64,000 bases of DNA from Pseudomonadota bacterium (GTDB lineage: Bacteria; Pseudomonadota; Gammaproteobacteria; Pseudomonadales; Pseudohongiellaceae): NCBI GenBank assembly GCA_027621405.1, contig JAQCBT010000007.1:1-64000 (forward strand). The letters run 5' to 3'. How positions within the stretch are numbered: position 1 is the stretch's first letter; every line of letters starts with the position of its first letter. Both the position numbers and the translations under genes were made by a program. Positions 1-7,903 of this stretch are shown here, one piece after another. The notes beneath the pieces were generated by a model. The model was not told the DNA's origin and made no database searches. It saw only the letters and a list, made by a program, of their open reading frames with translations.

Positions 1-40
1 CCGCAGGGCTTTTTCTGGAGTGAAGGCATCCGGGACGGAC

Positions 41-115
41 GCCGAGCCGGCGGGGCGGGAACCCTGCCGCCCCACAGCCGCGCTCGAGGGCATAAACTAA
101 ACTGGCCATATAAAT
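41..115. repeat. Hairpin repeat element, copy 1
   Basis: This copy shares an uninterrupted 24-nt core (69-92, containing CACAGCCGCGCTCGAGGG) with positions 3818-3841. A GCCGAGCC box lies before the core in both copies and a TGG-n-CATATA stretch after it. A hairpin with arms GGGGCGG (52-58) and CCGCCCC (67-73) precedes the core. The rest of 1-285 shows no gene; a start for the downstream dehydrogenase earlier than 286 lacks a ribosome binding site. The class of repeat is not known to me; REP-like is the closest description. Confidence 0.7.
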
Positions 116-285
116 AGCCACACAAATCTACTTCCCCAGAAATCTGAAAAGAGGTTGTTTCCGGGCCCCGATGTTGCAACTTGACCGTTCTCGATACTCA
201 AAGCACGAAGAACTCGAGCAATTGCTTTACCCACCATGGCAAATATTCGCTAGAATCCCTGAAAACACCAAGAATGGAGGGTCCC

Positions 286-2367
286 ATGACCGAGCCGTCA
301 CTCGCTCGTCCACACCGTATATTCAGGCAGCCTCGCCTGAGGGCAATGACAATCGTCAGCGCCAGCTTGCTGCTACTGTTTGGATGCGACAGTAATTCCA
401 CTGCCACCACTGCCAGCACGGAGTCTCCTGCTGCCACACCCATGGCGCAGGAATCTGCTCCTGGTGCAGCCTCTGTGGCCAGCAATGCCCAGGAGGGTGA
501 GTGGCAGGCCTATGGCGCGACCATCGGCAGCACCAAGTACACACCCCTGCGCCAGATCAACGCCGACAATGTAGATCAGATGGAAATCGTTTGGCGACGC
601 CCGGCAGTAGACCAGTACTATCTGGACATGAATCCCCAGCAACGCTACTCCACGAGCTGGAATGGCACTCCTGTGGTGCGTGATGGAGTTGCCTACGTGA
701 CTAACGGCATCGGCCTGGTTGAGGCATTCGATCCAGGCACTGGCGAGACACTGTGGGTGCAGGAGCCCCCAGGCGGGGTGGAAGGATTACCCGGCGCACC
801 GACTCGCGGTGTGGCGTACTGGAGCGATGGCACTGACGCACGAATCTTCGTGCAACGGGGAACCAGGCTCTATGCGCTGGATGCCGCGACAGGTGAACCC
901 ATACCGGGATTCGGCTCTGGCGGCAGTGCCGACCTGCAACTGATTCCGGAGAATTTCGAACGCTTCCGCTGGGGCGGAGTACCCATGGTGGTTCGCGACG
1001 TGGTGGTTATCGGTCAGGCCATGACCGACACCTTCTCCAACAAGGAAGCGCCTCGTGGCGACGTGCACGCATTCGACGTGCGCACTGGTGAGCTTCGCTG
1101 GACATTCAACACCATTCCCCAGGAAGGCCAGTTTGGCACCGATACCTGGCAGGACCGTTCCTGGTCCTATACCGGCCATGCACCGGTGTGGGCCCTGTTC
1201 AGCGCCGATGAGGAACTGGGCATGGTTTACATGCCGATCTCTTCCTCGACCAATGATATGTATGGCGGCCATCGCCTTGGAGACAACCTGTTCAGCCAGA
1301 GTCTGGTCGCCGTGGATGCCGAGACTGGCGAGCGGGTGTGGCACTACCAGACCGTGCACCATGGCCTGTGGGACTACGACCCACCGGCAGCACCGGTGCT
1401 AATGGACATCACCGTGGACGGTCGTGACATCAAGGCAATCGCCCAGATTACCAAGCAGGCCTTCCTGTTTGTGTTCGACCGCGAGACCGGCGAACCGGTG
1501 TGGGATATCGAAGAGCGCCCGGTGCCACAGTCCGATGTACCGGGAGAAGTCACATCGCCAACCCAGCCCTTCCCAACCCGTCCGGCTCCGTTCGATCGAC
1601 AGGGTGCCACAGAAGACAACCTGATTGATTTCACTCCGGAATTACGCGCCGAGGCCCTGGAAATCGTCAGCGACTATGTCATGGGGCCGTTGTTTACACC
1701 CCCCTCTATTGCTTCTGAAAATGGGACACAGGGCACTATTCAGCTGCCCGGCTCCCAGGGAGGAGGCGATGTGCAAGGTGCTGCATTCGACCCGGAGACG
1801 GGTTACCTCTATATCCCATCGATCACCGCACCATTCGTGGCAGACCTGCTGCCCGGCGACCCCGAAGTTACCAACCTGGCCTACACGAAGGGATCCCGGC
1901 GCTGGATCGCTGGCCCACAAGGGCTTCCCCTGTTCAAACCGCCTTACGGACGTATCACTGCTATAGATATGAATAGCGGTGAGCACGTGTGGATGGTGCC
2001 AAACGGCTGGGGCCCGGTGGACAATCCGGCCATAGCCCATCTGAACCTAGGCAAACTGGGGGTACCGGGACGACCATCGCCACTACTCACTGGCTCCCTG
2101 CTGTTCCTGGGCGAAGGACTTACCGGCCAGCGACCAGGCGGGCGTATCCCGCCTGATATGCCTATCGAGATCGCCACCAACAGCGGCGGTCCGTTTTTCC
2201 GTGCCTACGACAAGCAGTCGGGTGATGTGATCTGGGAGATTGAACTGGAGGCGGGAACTTCCAATGCCCCCATCAGCTACCTGCATGAAGGCAAGCAATA
2301 CATTCTGGTGGCAATCGGTGATCGTGATCATTCACCGGAGCTTTTGGCGTTCGCACTGCCGGATTAA
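286..2367 (+). CDS. PQQ-dependent dehydrogenase, lipoprotein
   Basis: Predicted quinoprotein dehydrogenase of the glucose/quinate dehydrogenase type. It would oxidise a sugar or alcohol at the outer face of the envelope using pyrroloquinoline quinone. The frame opens upstream, but the ATG at 286 has a GGAGG-type ribosome binding site and gives a 693-residue product. A hydrophobic leader ends in LLLLFGC, a lipobox, so the mature protein should start at Cys34. Repeated blade motifs such as AFDPGTGETLW and AVDAETGERVW fit an eight-bladed propeller. The segment HHGLWDYDPPAAP resembles the HHDLWD region of membrane glucose dehydrogenases. It has neither the five N-terminal membrane helices of those enzymes nor a CxxCH haem motif. 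The substrate cannot be read from sequence, and no pqq biosynthesis genes are nearby. It converges on the methyltransferase gene. Confidence 0.8.
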   Translation: MTEPSLARPHRIFRQPRLRAMTIVSASLLLLFGCDSNSTATTASTESPAATPMAQESAPGAASVASNAQEGEWQAYGATIGSTKYTPLRQINADNVDQMEIVWRRPAVDQYYLDMNPQQRYSTSWNGTPVVRDGVAYVTNGIGLVEAFDPGTGETLWVQEPPGGVEGLPGAPTRGVAYWSDGTDARIFVQRGTRLYALDAATGEPIPGFGSGGSADLQLIPENFERFRWGGVPMVVRDVVVIGQAMTDTFSNKEAPRGDVHAFDVRTGELRWTFNTIPQEGQFGTDTWQDRSWSYTGHAPVWALFSADEELGMVYMPISSSTNDMYGGHRLGDNLFSQSLVAVDAETGERVWHYQTVHHGLWDYDPPAAPVLMDITVDGRDIKAIAQITKQAFLFVFDRETGEPVWDIEERPVPQSDVPGEVTSPTQPFPTRPAPFDRQGATEDNLIDFTPELRAEALEIVSDYVMGPLFTPPSIASENGTQGTIQLPGSQGGGDVQGAAFDPETGYLYIPSITAPFVADLLPGDPEVTNLAYTKGSRRWIAGPQGLPLFKPPYGRITAIDMNSGEHVWMVPNGWGPVDNPAIAHLNLGKLGVPGRPSPLLTGSLLFLGEGLTGQRPGGRIPPDMPIEIATNSGGPFFRAYDKQSGDVIWEIELEAGTSNAPISYLHEGKQYILVAIGDRDHSPELLAFALPD

Positions 2368-2384
2368 AAACCAGAATTGAGGAT

Positions 2385-2411
2385 GCAGGGCTGACCGGAG
2401 GTCGGTCCTGC
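2385..2411. terminator. Hairpin between convergent genes
   Basis: A 12-bp stem (2385-2396 with 2400-2411, two G-T pairs) closes on a 3-nt loop. It sits directly between the stop codons of the dehydrogenase and the methyltransferase and touches the stop codon of the latter. No uridine run follows immediately on either side, so it may be a bidirectional 3' end stabiliser rather than a classical intrinsic terminator. Confidence 0.5.
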
Positions 2412-2983
2412 TACTTGACGCACTCGTAGACGAATGCCGGTGGCATGTTGCGCAGTGTGAAGCGCAGCTTCACATCCCTGAAGAAAGGCTTCATGTCGCC
2501 ATAGTTGGCAAGGCTGTACTGGTACTGCAGGAAGCGACCACCCTCACACAGGTTTTCACCTACTGTGGTAAGAATATCCTGGACCACCTGATCATCGATC
2601 AGTGCCAGCGGCAAACTGGAAACCACATGATCAACCGTCGCAATTTCCAGCTCATCAAGAATCTTCCTTATTGACGATGCGCAGGCATTGTAGACGTACA
2701 GACGAGAGTCATTGATATAACGGAGACGCTCGGCAAATTCGCTGTCCAGTTCAAGGCTGATCAGTTTGCAATCGGGGCTCATGCGTTCGAGTATGACTTC
2801 GGTGACACAGCCATTGCCGGGCCCCAACTCGACGATACAGCGAGCGGATTCGAAATCTACTGATTTGAGCAGGCGGTTGATCAGGTTAGGAGAACTGGGC
2901 GTGATGGTACCAGTTGTACGTATGTTCCTGATGAGTCGCAGGGTATCGCTATTCTGCCACCGGGCCGTTAGATCCTTAACCAT
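2411..2983 (-). CDS. SAM-dependent methyltransferase, phospholipid N-methyltransferase-like
   Basis: A 190-residue class I methyltransferase. Motif I is ELGPGNG around residue 53, followed by the acidic ISLELD strand and VVSSLPLALI where the catalytic motif lies. The SSLPL pattern is typical of the PmtA-type phospholipid methyltransferases and related rRNA adenine dimethylase-like folds. A phospholipid head group is therefore the best guess, but another substrate is possible. Its start overlaps the 3' end of the upstream TVP38-like gene by 16 nt, which suggests translational coupling and perhaps a shared membrane-lipid role. Confidence 0.65.
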   Translation of the reverse strand: MVKDLTARWQNSDTLRLIRNIRTTGTITPSSPNLINRLLKSVDFESARCIVELGPGNGCVTEVILERMSPDCKLISLELDSEFAERLRYINDSRLYVYNACASSIRKILDELEIATVDHVVSSLPLALIDDQVVQDILTTVGENLCEGGRFLQYQYSLANYGDMKPFFRDVKLRFTLRNMPPAFVYECVK

Positions 2984-3576
2984 TCACCAATTTCCACACC
3001 GAGGTAGACATAGATCGTTACCAGGGGAATCTCGCCAATAATTACCGCCGTTACCAGCTTCTTATAGGTTATTTTTACCAGGCCCGCCACATAACAAATA
3101 GCATCTGTGGGGACCAGGGGGAAAAACGACCATCCGGCGATGATCCAGAACGCATAGGGGCCGTGTAATTTCTGTTTCAGCCAGGCGATCTTGTCTGGAT
3201 ACCGCTCCTCCAGGAATTCATCGTAGCTCCCGAAGGCCGGGAAACTGTATACCAGGTATGCCCCTGCCGCAATACCGGCAAAGGAGATCACCACCACCAC
3301 GAACGGCATGTCCGGGAAGCTGATGCCTCCTGCCAGCACAAAAGGCGTGCAGGGAATCATCAACAGGGCCCGAGACAGGGATAACACGATGTAGACCACC
3401 AGGGCCAGTGCTCCCAGGCCATTGAGGAAATTCGAAATGGATTCCCGGGTCACCCAATCAGGATTTGCGAATAATACGCCGGCACAGACGAGTACCAGGA
3501 CTATCCAGAGTGTATTGAAGTGTTTGAGTAGTAGTGCCCGCACAACTATTTCCAGCGATTCAGATACATCTCTCAA
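2968..3576 (-). CDS. TVP38/TMEM64 family membrane protein
   Basis: A 202-residue inner-membrane protein with about five hydrophobic segments. The LMIPCTPFVLAGGISFP loop and the GWSFFPLVPTDAICYVAGL segment match the conserved re-entrant regions of the TVP38/TMEM64 (SNARE-associated, DedA-like) family. Members are linked to lipid transport or membrane maintenance. The exact role is unknown. It is first in a two-gene unit with the overlapping methyltransferase. Within the frame the most upstream ATG is taken as the start; no strong ribosome binding site separates the alternatives. Confidence 0.65.
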   Translation of the reverse strand: MRDVSESLEIVVRALLLKHFNTLWIVLVLVCAGVLFANPDWVTRESISNFLNGLGALALVVYIVLSLSRALLMIPCTPFVLAGGISFPDMPFVVVVISFAGIAAGAYLVYSFPAFGSYDEFLEERYPDKIAWLKQKLHGPYAFWIIAGWSFFPLVPTDAICYVAGLVKITYKKLVTAVIIGEIPLVTIYVYLGVEIGEWLRI

Positions 3577-3784
3577 CTGGAGCTAATTTCAGCGACAGGA
3601 GCGACCCAAGCAATTCTGCCAATGAATTTAGTCTATAGCGACTCTTTCTGAGGGTAAAAAAGCAGGGGCAATGAATATAGGAAAGAAATGTGCTTCATAG
3701 CGGTTTTGCGGGAATTGTGGCGTGGTTGGGATTGTGGAGCCGTTCGTTGTGTCAATTTCGGTTGGAGTCTACCTTTTCGGTGTT

Positions 3785-3862
3785 GCCGAGCCAGACTGGA
3801 GGGGCAGTAACCCCGCTGCCCCACAGCCGCGCTCGAGGGCACTAATCACTATGGACATATAT
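3785..3862. repeat. Hairpin repeat element, copy 2
   Basis: Second copy of the element at 41-115, in the same orientation, with the identical 24-nt core at 3818-3841. Its hairpin arms are GGGGCAG (3801-3807) and CTGCCCC (3816-3822). Compared with copy 1, one stem pair has changed on both sides (G-C to A-T), so pairing is kept while sequence differs. Apart from this element and the terminator at 3905, the gap 3577-3963 holds nothing I can identify. Confidence 0.7.
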
Positions 3863-3904
3863 TCAACAGATTTGCTGGTCACCAGCCAGGCAGCGATGAG
3901 CCAA

Positions 3905-3932
3905 GAAAAAGGCCACCTTTCGAGGTGGCCTT
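3905..3932 (-). terminator. Rho-independent terminator
   Basis: A perfect 9-bp stem (AAGGCCACC with GGTGGCCTT, loop 3918-3923) is followed on the minus strand by a run of five T. It lies 32 nt past the stop of the small secreted-protein gene and would end its transcript. Confidence 0.85.
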
Positions 3933-3963
3933 CATTCTGCGATTTGCGCCGAGCAATTAGCGA

Positions 3964-4299
3964 TTATTCTTCGCTTGGTGGCTCTGTAGGTGGTTCCGGC
4001 TCGCCAACACAGCCGTCGATGTAATTCAGGTCTGCCCCTGCCTTGTCGGCAGCATCCAGAACAGCTTCATTCAATTCAGGGTCAGGGTCCTTTCGGTCAC
4101 CACCGGGAATTCCTCCTGGCAGGCAATCACCATGGTTCAGATGGCCATGTAATCCAGTAACTGGCACCGTCAGGAGAAAACTCTCACTGGGTGGTTGATG
4201 GAGAACTTCAACCTCGGCTTTCTTACCACCCTTGGCAAGGGCAGCAGAGCCAGCCACGGCCAGACTCAAACTTACTAAACCAGAAACTATCAGTTTCAT
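3964..4299 (-). CDS. Small secreted hypothetical protein
   Basis: A 111-residue protein with a clear signal peptide (MKLIVSGLVSLSLAVAGSAALAK, cleavage near AALA-K). The mature part is rich in Pro, Gly and Asp and holds two cysteines (in HGDCLPGG and IDGCVGEP), which could form a disulfide in the periplasm. The C-terminal tail is acidic and proline-rich. I do not recognise the family. The gene stands alone with its own terminator, and the 230-nt gap upstream (4300-4530) contains no other gene. Confidence 0.6.
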   Translation of the reverse strand: MKLIVSGLVSLSLAVAGSAALAKGGKKAEVEVLHQPPSESFLLTVPVTGLHGHLNHGDCLPGGIPGGDRKDPDPELNEAVLDAADKAGADLNYIDGCVGEPEPPTEPPSEE

Positions 4300-4530
4300 A
4301 ACTTCCTCAATCTTGTGGGTTCAGCCCACGTTTATGGATGCGCTTGCGCGCGTCACTTTATGAATACGACTGCAGTGAATTGTAAGCCGATCATGTAATT
4401 TGAATAGGGCCATAGCAGGGTTTCATCCCCTATTTTTACCCGGATCTGGGTAAATTGTGGGCTGGTTCACACTACTTCCCGTCTGAATTCGAACTCAACC
4501 TTCCAAGTTCCCCACGAAGCTGGTAAGCCG

Positions 4531-5442
4531 CTATTGAGCCATCAACTCCTCATGAATGATCGGTAGCAGATCCAGCGGACCCCAGTTGGTATCGCCGAGC
4601 CAGCGGTCATCGAGATCACGGGTCAGATCCGCAGCCAGGATTTCATCCAGACTATCGCCCCTGGCGATCGCCTCGGCTACCAGGTCGCGCAAGGCAAACA
4701 GCATATCCTGATACTCCATCATACCCGTCCGGTCAGTGAAGCCCGGACCATGGCCGGGTATGACCTTCGTATTCGGACCAGCCATGCCGATGGCCAGGCC
4801 CATGGCCTCTATCATGCCGAGGAAGCTACCGCCATTGTACTTGTCCACGATGGGATACATATTGGTTCGAAATACATCGCCAAGGTGCAACACATCGGAG
4901 CCCATGAAATACACGAAACTATCGCCACCAGTGTGGGCGGGAGGCGCCTTGAAGACCCTGACCTCTTCGCCATTGAGGTGAAAAGAGATGGCTTCGCTGT
5001 AACTGAGCACCGGAAGTGCATTGGCTGGAGGCTGAGGAAAGAACGTGCCTCCGTTGCGCGGAATACGCAGCTCCTCCAGCATCTGCAGGCGCACCGTGTC
5101 GTGGGCCACGATGGTAACTCCATAGTCCGCCAGCAAGCTGTTACCACCGATATGATCCGGGTGGACATGGGTGTTAATGACGAACTCGATTTCCTGATCG
5201 CTCATCTCGCCAACTTCATCCAGCAACTGTGGAACCGACGGCTGGAAATGGGAGTCCACCAGCAACACGGCATCCTCACCCACGAACACACCTACATTGC
5301 CGTTAGTGTTGATCGGCTCCAGCATGTGCACATTGCCCTGCACATGATAGGGAGTGAAGGTCCAGTTGGCATTATTCTGGGCACTCGTAACTGAGGCCAG
5401 GAACAGAGTGCAAACGAGCATTAGTCCTGAAGCTGAATTCAT
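4531..5442 (-). CDS. Exported metallo-beta-lactamase-fold hydrolase
   Basis: The frame is open further upstream, but the ATG at 5442 gives a 303-residue protein beginning with a signal peptide that ends VTSAQ. The zinc motif NTHVHPDHIGGN (HxHxDH), a later HTGGDS and the C-terminal VIPGHGPG are hallmarks of the MBL fold. The arrangement resembles periplasmic MBL hydrolases related to quinoprotein relay (SoxH-like) and class B lactonase-like proteins. The substrate is not predictable. It starts 4 nt after the stop of a small membrane-protein gene, so the two are very likely co-translated. Confidence 0.75.
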   Translation of the reverse strand: MNSASGLMLVCTLFLASVTSAQNNANWTFTPYHVQGNVHMLEPINTNGNVGVFVGEDAVLLVDSHFQPSVPQLLDEVGEMSDQEIEFVINTHVHPDHIGGNSLLADYGVTIVAHDTVRLQMLEELRIPRNGGTFFPQPPANALPVLSYSEAISFHLNGEEVRVFKAPPAHTGGDSFVYFMGSDVLHLGDVFRTNMYPIVDKYNGGSFLGMIEAMGLAIGMAGPNTKVIPGHGPGFTDRTGMMEYQDMLFALRDLVAEAIARGDSLDEILAADLTRDLDDRWLGDTNWGPLDLLPIIHEELMAQ

Positions 5443-5446
5443 CTCT

Positions 5447-5680
5447 CTAGTCACAGCCACCTCCGTCACCGCCGCCATCGAAGAAACCAAAGAAACTGCC
5501 AGTGTTGGGACTCGAAATGGATTTCCAACCTGTGCGACCTGCCACCCAGAGCGCCAGAGCACAGAGCAATACGAAATCCATAATAGCAAGAAATACTGAT
5601 CGGAACCCGCTACCGGAATCGAGATCCGTGTAATAGAAGGAAACGCTGAGACAGAATGCGATGATGCCCAGAGACTTCAT
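5447..5680 (-). CDS. Small membrane protein with Gly-rich tail
   Basis: The ATG at 5680 follows a strong GGAGGG-type ribosome binding site and gives 77 residues; the longer open frame upstream lacks such a site. Two hydrophobic stretches (near residues 3-16 and 28-47) precede a tail ending FFGFFDGGGDGGGCD. Gly/Asp/Cys-rich tails of this kind occur on many small bacterial membrane proteins of unknown function. It lies immediately upstream of the MBL hydrolase gene in an apparent two-gene operon. I do not recognise a named family. Confidence 0.6.
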   Translation of the reverse strand: MKSLGIIAFCLSVSFYYTDLDSGSGFRSVFLAIMDFVLLCALALWVAGRTGWKSISSPNTGSFFGFFDGGGDGGGCD

Positions 5681-5820
5681 GTGTGCGACCTCCCTCCAGG
5701 CCCAGGTAGTGTCAGCCCGCGCCTGAGTTTTGAAGCGATAATGTCTTGCCACTCTAGCACCCGCCAGCTATCGAACCAAGAAATAAAGCGGTAGGAACCA
5801 TTGTTCCATGGTCGAAATAG

Positions 5821-7356
5821 ATGGGCTACACTGCCGGCATGCTGCACCATAGATTCATCGATCAGGCCCGCAAGCAGGCCGACAAGATTGCTATTCGCGA
5901 CAAGTCAACGGGAAACGATCTCTCTTACTCGCGCGCACTGGTCGCCTCGCTGATTCTCGCGCGGCGCTTTCGCAAGCTGGAGCGCGGACGCATCGGCATC
6001 ATGCTACCAACCTCTGCCGGTGGCGCTCTGGCAGTTGCTGCCTCACTGCTTGCCGGACTGACACCGGTGATGATCAACTACTCCACGGGTGCCGCGAAAA
6101 ACTGCCGCTATGCGCAGAAGCAATGTGATTTCAAGGTCATCATCACAGCGCGTGCATTGCTTGAGAAGACCGGCTGTGAAGAGCTTCCGGACATGGTGTT
6201 CATCGAGGACATCCTTGCGTCGCTTGGCGGTTATGAGAAGGCTCTCGCATTCATCAAATCCAAACTGCCTGGATCACTACTTAAGCGACTCTCCGGCACC
6301 GCCGATCTTGAGCGTCCCGCAGTGATACTGTTTACCAGCGGTAGCGAGAAAGAACCCAAAGTCGTTCAGTTGAGCCACCGCAATATTCTGTCCAACATCG
6401 ATTCCTTTTCCAGGATGATGGACATCTACGAGATGGATCGACTGCTGGCCGTATTGCCCTATTTCCATGTCTTTGGCCTGACAATTAATCTCTGGACTCC
6501 ACTGTGTCTGGGCATGACCGCGATCGCCTATGCCAACCCGCTGGAATTCAAGACCGTCGCTAAAATCATCAAGGACGAGAAACCCCAACTACTGGTGGGA
6601 ACCCCCCTGTTCCTGGAAGGCTACGCCAGACAATCAGAAGCCGGTGACTTTTCCAGCGTGGAACTGACCGTATCCGGTGCCGACAAATGCCCAGAAGCCT
6701 TAAGAAACCTCTATCGGGAGAAGCATGGCCTGGAAATCTTCGAAGGCTATGGCACCACGGAAACTTCGCCTGTTATCTCAGTCAACCCGCGCAACAATAA
6801 CAAGCCTGGCAGCATCGGCGTCGCCATCCCGGGAACGGAAATCAAAATCATCAACATCGACACTGGTGAGGATTGTGAAAGCGGAGAGACTGGCAAGATA
6901 TTGGTGAAGGGTGATGGCGTGATGCAGGGTTACCTCAATGACGTTGAGGAGTCCCACCTGCGAATCAAGTCCGGCTGGTATGACACCGGCGACCTGGGCT
7001 ACCTGGATGAAGACGGTTTCCTCTGGCACAAGGGTCGCCTCAAGCGCTTCGTCAAGATCGGCGGCGAAATGATTTCCCTGGTAATGGTGGAAGAAACCCT
7101 CAACAGCGTTACGCCGGAAGAGGTGGATTGCTGCGCCGTGGAGCTGCCCGATGCGAAGCGTGGGTCGCGTATCGTGGGAGTCACCAATAAGCCCATCAAC
7201 CAGCAAGAAGTCAGCAAGAAACTTGCCGCGGAGCTACCCAACCTGGCCCTGCCCAAGAAGTATGTCGTAGTCGAGGAGTTCCCCTACATGGGGAGTGGCA
7301 AGGCAGATTTCCGCACCCTCACCCGCATCGTCCAGCGCCAGGAAGAAGCCAAATAG
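5821..7356 (+). CDS. AMP-forming acyl-activating enzyme, Aas-like acyl-ACP/CoA synthetase
   Basis: A 511-residue member of the adenylate-forming superfamily. The phosphate-binding motif is ILFTSGSEKEPK, the adenine motif is GYGTTETSPVISVNP, and YDTGDLGYLDEDGF with GRLKRFVKIGGEMISL carries the hinge Asp and Arg. The catalytic Lys near the C terminus falls in MGSGKADFR. Overall it resembles the acyl-ACP synthetase half of Aas and its stand-alone homologues, which activate fatty acids for phospholipid acyl recycling. There is no acyltransferase domain. The second ATG (5839, MLHHRF) is an equally plausible start; neither has a clear ribosome binding site. It is not linked to a visible operon. Confidence 0.75.
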   Translation: MGYTAGMLHHRFIDQARKQADKIAIRDKSTGNDLSYSRALVASLILARRFRKLERGRIGIMLPTSAGGALAVAASLLAGLTPVMINYSTGAAKNCRYAQKQCDFKVIITARALLEKTGCEELPDMVFIEDILASLGGYEKALAFIKSKLPGSLLKRLSGTADLERPAVILFTSGSEKEPKVVQLSHRNILSNIDSFSRMMDIYEMDRLLAVLPYFHVFGLTINLWTPLCLGMTAIAYANPLEFKTVAKIIKDEKPQLLVGTPLFLEGYARQSEAGDFSSVELTVSGADKCPEALRNLYREKHGLEIFEGYGTTETSPVISVNPRNNNKPGSIGVAIPGTEIKIINIDTGEDCESGETGKILVKGDGVMQGYLNDVEESHLRIKSGWYDTGDLGYLDEDGFLWHKGRLKRFVKIGGEMISLVMVEETLNSVTPEEVDCCAVELPDAKRGSRIVGVTNKPINQQEVSKKLAAELPNLALPKKYVVVEEFPYMGSGKADFRTLTRIVQRQEEAK

Positions 7357-7470
7357 ATCAGAACCATAGCGCTGCTTCCTTGCGGCAATACCTCGTCCCT
7401 GCACGATTTTCGATAATTTCCCTATTTATTTCAGCTAGTTAAAAACTTTCAAATAAACCCCTTGTCTTTC

Positions 7471-7507
7471 TCTCATACTGTATATATTGTATATATACAG
7501 TATGAGA
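7471..7507. promoter_or_regulatory. Perfect inverted repeat, likely GntR-family operator
   Basis: Two perfect 17-nt arms (TCTCATACTGTATATAT at 7471-7487 and its complement at 7491-7507) are separated by 3 nt. The repeat covers the start codon of the regulator gene and an AT-rich stretch that could act as a -10 region. An operator here fits autoregulation by the GntR protein. Confidence 0.8.
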
Positions 7508-7903
7508 GGCAGCATCTTGTTACTCCACATCTCACAACAGTCTTCGGAAACCCTGCAGGAGCAGATCATCGGCCAGGTCAGGGCGCGCATCCTCAGTGGT
7601 GACCTGCCAGCGGACTACTCCCTGCCTTCGATCCGTGCCCTGGCAAAGGATCTTCGGGTCAGCGTCATTACCGTGCAGCGGGCCTATGACCATCTGCTCA
7701 ACGAAGAGCTGATCTATTCACGTCGTGGCAAGGGGTTCTTCGTCACCTCTCTCGAGCAGAATGACAAATCCGCACTGGCTCAACAGCGCTTCGCACAGCA
7801 GTTACGCTGCACGATCGAAACCGCAACACGCGATGGACTCTCCAGAGCAGAGATCCAGAAAGTCTTTAATGAGATTCTCCAATCGGGAGACAGCAATGCT
7901 TGA
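7502..7903 (+). CDS. GntR family transcriptional regulator, YtrA subfamily
   Basis: A 133-residue regulator. The winged helix-turn-helix spans LQEQIIGQVRARILSG to SVITVQRAYDHLLNEELIYSRRGKGFFV, and only a short tail follows, as in the YtrA subfamily, which lacks a large effector domain. The 7502 ATG is chosen over a TTG at 7487; both sit inside the palindrome and neither has a normal ribosome binding site, so the message may be leaderless. It overlaps the ABC ATPase gene by 8 nt. YtrA-type regulators usually repress the adjacent ABC exporter. Confidence 0.85.
   Translation: MRGSILLLHISQQSSETLQEQIIGQVRARILSGDLPADYSLPSIRALAKDLRVSVITVQRAYDHLLNEELIYSRRGKGFFVTSLEQNDKSALAQQRFAQQLRCTIETATRDGLSRAEIQKVFNEILQSGDSNA

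Noticed and set aside
181-285. Longer N terminus for the PQQ dehydrogenase
   Set aside because: It would start at TTG without a ribosome binding site and place polar residues ahead of the lipoprotein leader.
4750-5394. Plus-strand open frame of 214 codons over the MBL gene
   Set aside because: It lies antisense to a gene with clear catalytic motifs and shows no family features or start signals.
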